A DNA stretch of 5,361 nt, from positions 1-5,361 of the forward strand of contig CAMJLI010000144.1 in assembly GCA_946406585.1 (NCBI GenBank), written 5' to 3'. Made by a program: the position numbers and the translations under genes. The DNA comes from an uncultured Prevotellaceae bacterium. Lineage in GTDB: Bacteria > Bacteroidota > Bacteroidia > Bacteroidales > Bacteroidaceae. Shown here in pieces: positions 5,243 through 5,361 of the stretch; position 1 is the stretch's first letter; every line of letters begins with the position of its first letter. The notes below the pieces were generated by a model. That model was not told where the DNA came from. It searched no databases and was given only the letters and a program-made list of their open reading frames with translations.

Positions 5243-5361
5243 ATGAACATTCCTGCAGTATTTTGGCTTGTTCCCATTGCCTCGGTGTGCGCATTGGGAA
5301 TGGCATGGTATTTCTTCAAGCAGATGATGCGTGAAGAAGAAGGCACACCACGTATGGCAGA
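5243..5361 (+). CDS. hppA: Membrane-bound ion-pumping pyrophosphatase, N-terminal fragment
   Basis: The 39 codons that fit before the window edge encode a first membrane helix (about residues 5-25, VFWLVPIASVCALGMAWYFF) followed by KQMMREEEGTPRMA. This combination, a helix ending in WYFFKQMM and then an acidic EEGTPRM stretch, is what I know from the start of Bacteroidetes HppA. These enzymes are about 730 residues long, so roughly 95 per cent lies outside. They hydrolyse pyrophosphate and pump Na+ and/or H+ across the inner membrane. The residues that separate K+-stimulated Na+ pumps from H+ pumps are not in the window. An in-frame ATG at 5177 could add 22 residues (MPNEYSLLIQTDG...), but this stretch is polar and unlike the family start, so ATG 5243 is preferred. 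No Shine-Dalgarno is seen. Identification rests on a short stretch and on memory of the family. Confidence 0.8.
   Translation, partial: MNIPAVFWLVPIASVCALGMAWYFFKQMMREEEGTPRMA

Noticed and set aside
1..5361. Mobile elements, CRISPR arrays, tRNA or rRNA genes
   Set aside because: No transposase or integrase motifs, no regularly spaced repeats, and no tRNA or rRNA-like segments were seen on either strand.

Overview
The window looks like chromosomal DNA from a member of the Bacteroidales, most probably the Prevotella/Segatella side of the group. Three things point there: the proteins have a strong Bacteroides/Prevotella character (NhaD, an HppA N-terminus, and a DUF4435-like C-terminus), perfect matches to the Bacteroidetes -7 promoter element TAnnTTTG stand in front of three genes, and most starts lack a Shine-Dalgarno sequence. 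The assignment comes from reading the sequence, not from a search.

Layout. Positions 1-536 (+) hold the C-terminal 177 codons of a protein that resembles Bacteroidales DUF4435 proteins. After 6 bp comes a small unassigned gene (543-935, +). A 118-bp spacer carries a weak hairpin and a promoter with an embedded perfect palindrome. It leads to an NhaD-type sodium/proton antiporter (start best placed at 1054, end 2385, +). A strong hairpin at 2411-2449, with T-rich sequence on both sides, separates nhaD from the convergent sulfur genes. On the minus strand, metY (O-acetylhomoserine sulfhydrylase, 3516-4805) is followed 90 bp later by cysK (cysteine synthase A, 2478-3425). The 437-bp divergent region 4806-5242 contains no convincing gene. 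It holds a well-formed metY promoter with a leader of about 100 nt, an operator-like dyad, and a candidate promoter and leader for hppA. The window ends 39 codons into hppA (membrane pyrophosphatase, 5243 onward, +).

How the genes work together. MetY and CysK both fix sulfide by PLP-dependent replacement of an acetyl-activated hydroxyl: MetY on O-acetylhomoserine to give homocysteine, CysK on O-acetylserine to give cysteine. They form a compact sulfide-assimilation unit that may be co-transcribed. NhaD exports Na+ using the proton gradient. HppA is an ion pump driven by pyrophosphate, and in this group it is often the Na+-pumping type, so two ion-homeostasis genes flank the sulfur pair. No mobile element, CRISPR array, tRNA or rRNA was seen. 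The genes are mostly ordinary housekeeping loci. The items most worth checking are the regulatory sites (nhaD palindrome, metY leader and dyad) and the identity of the first two genes.
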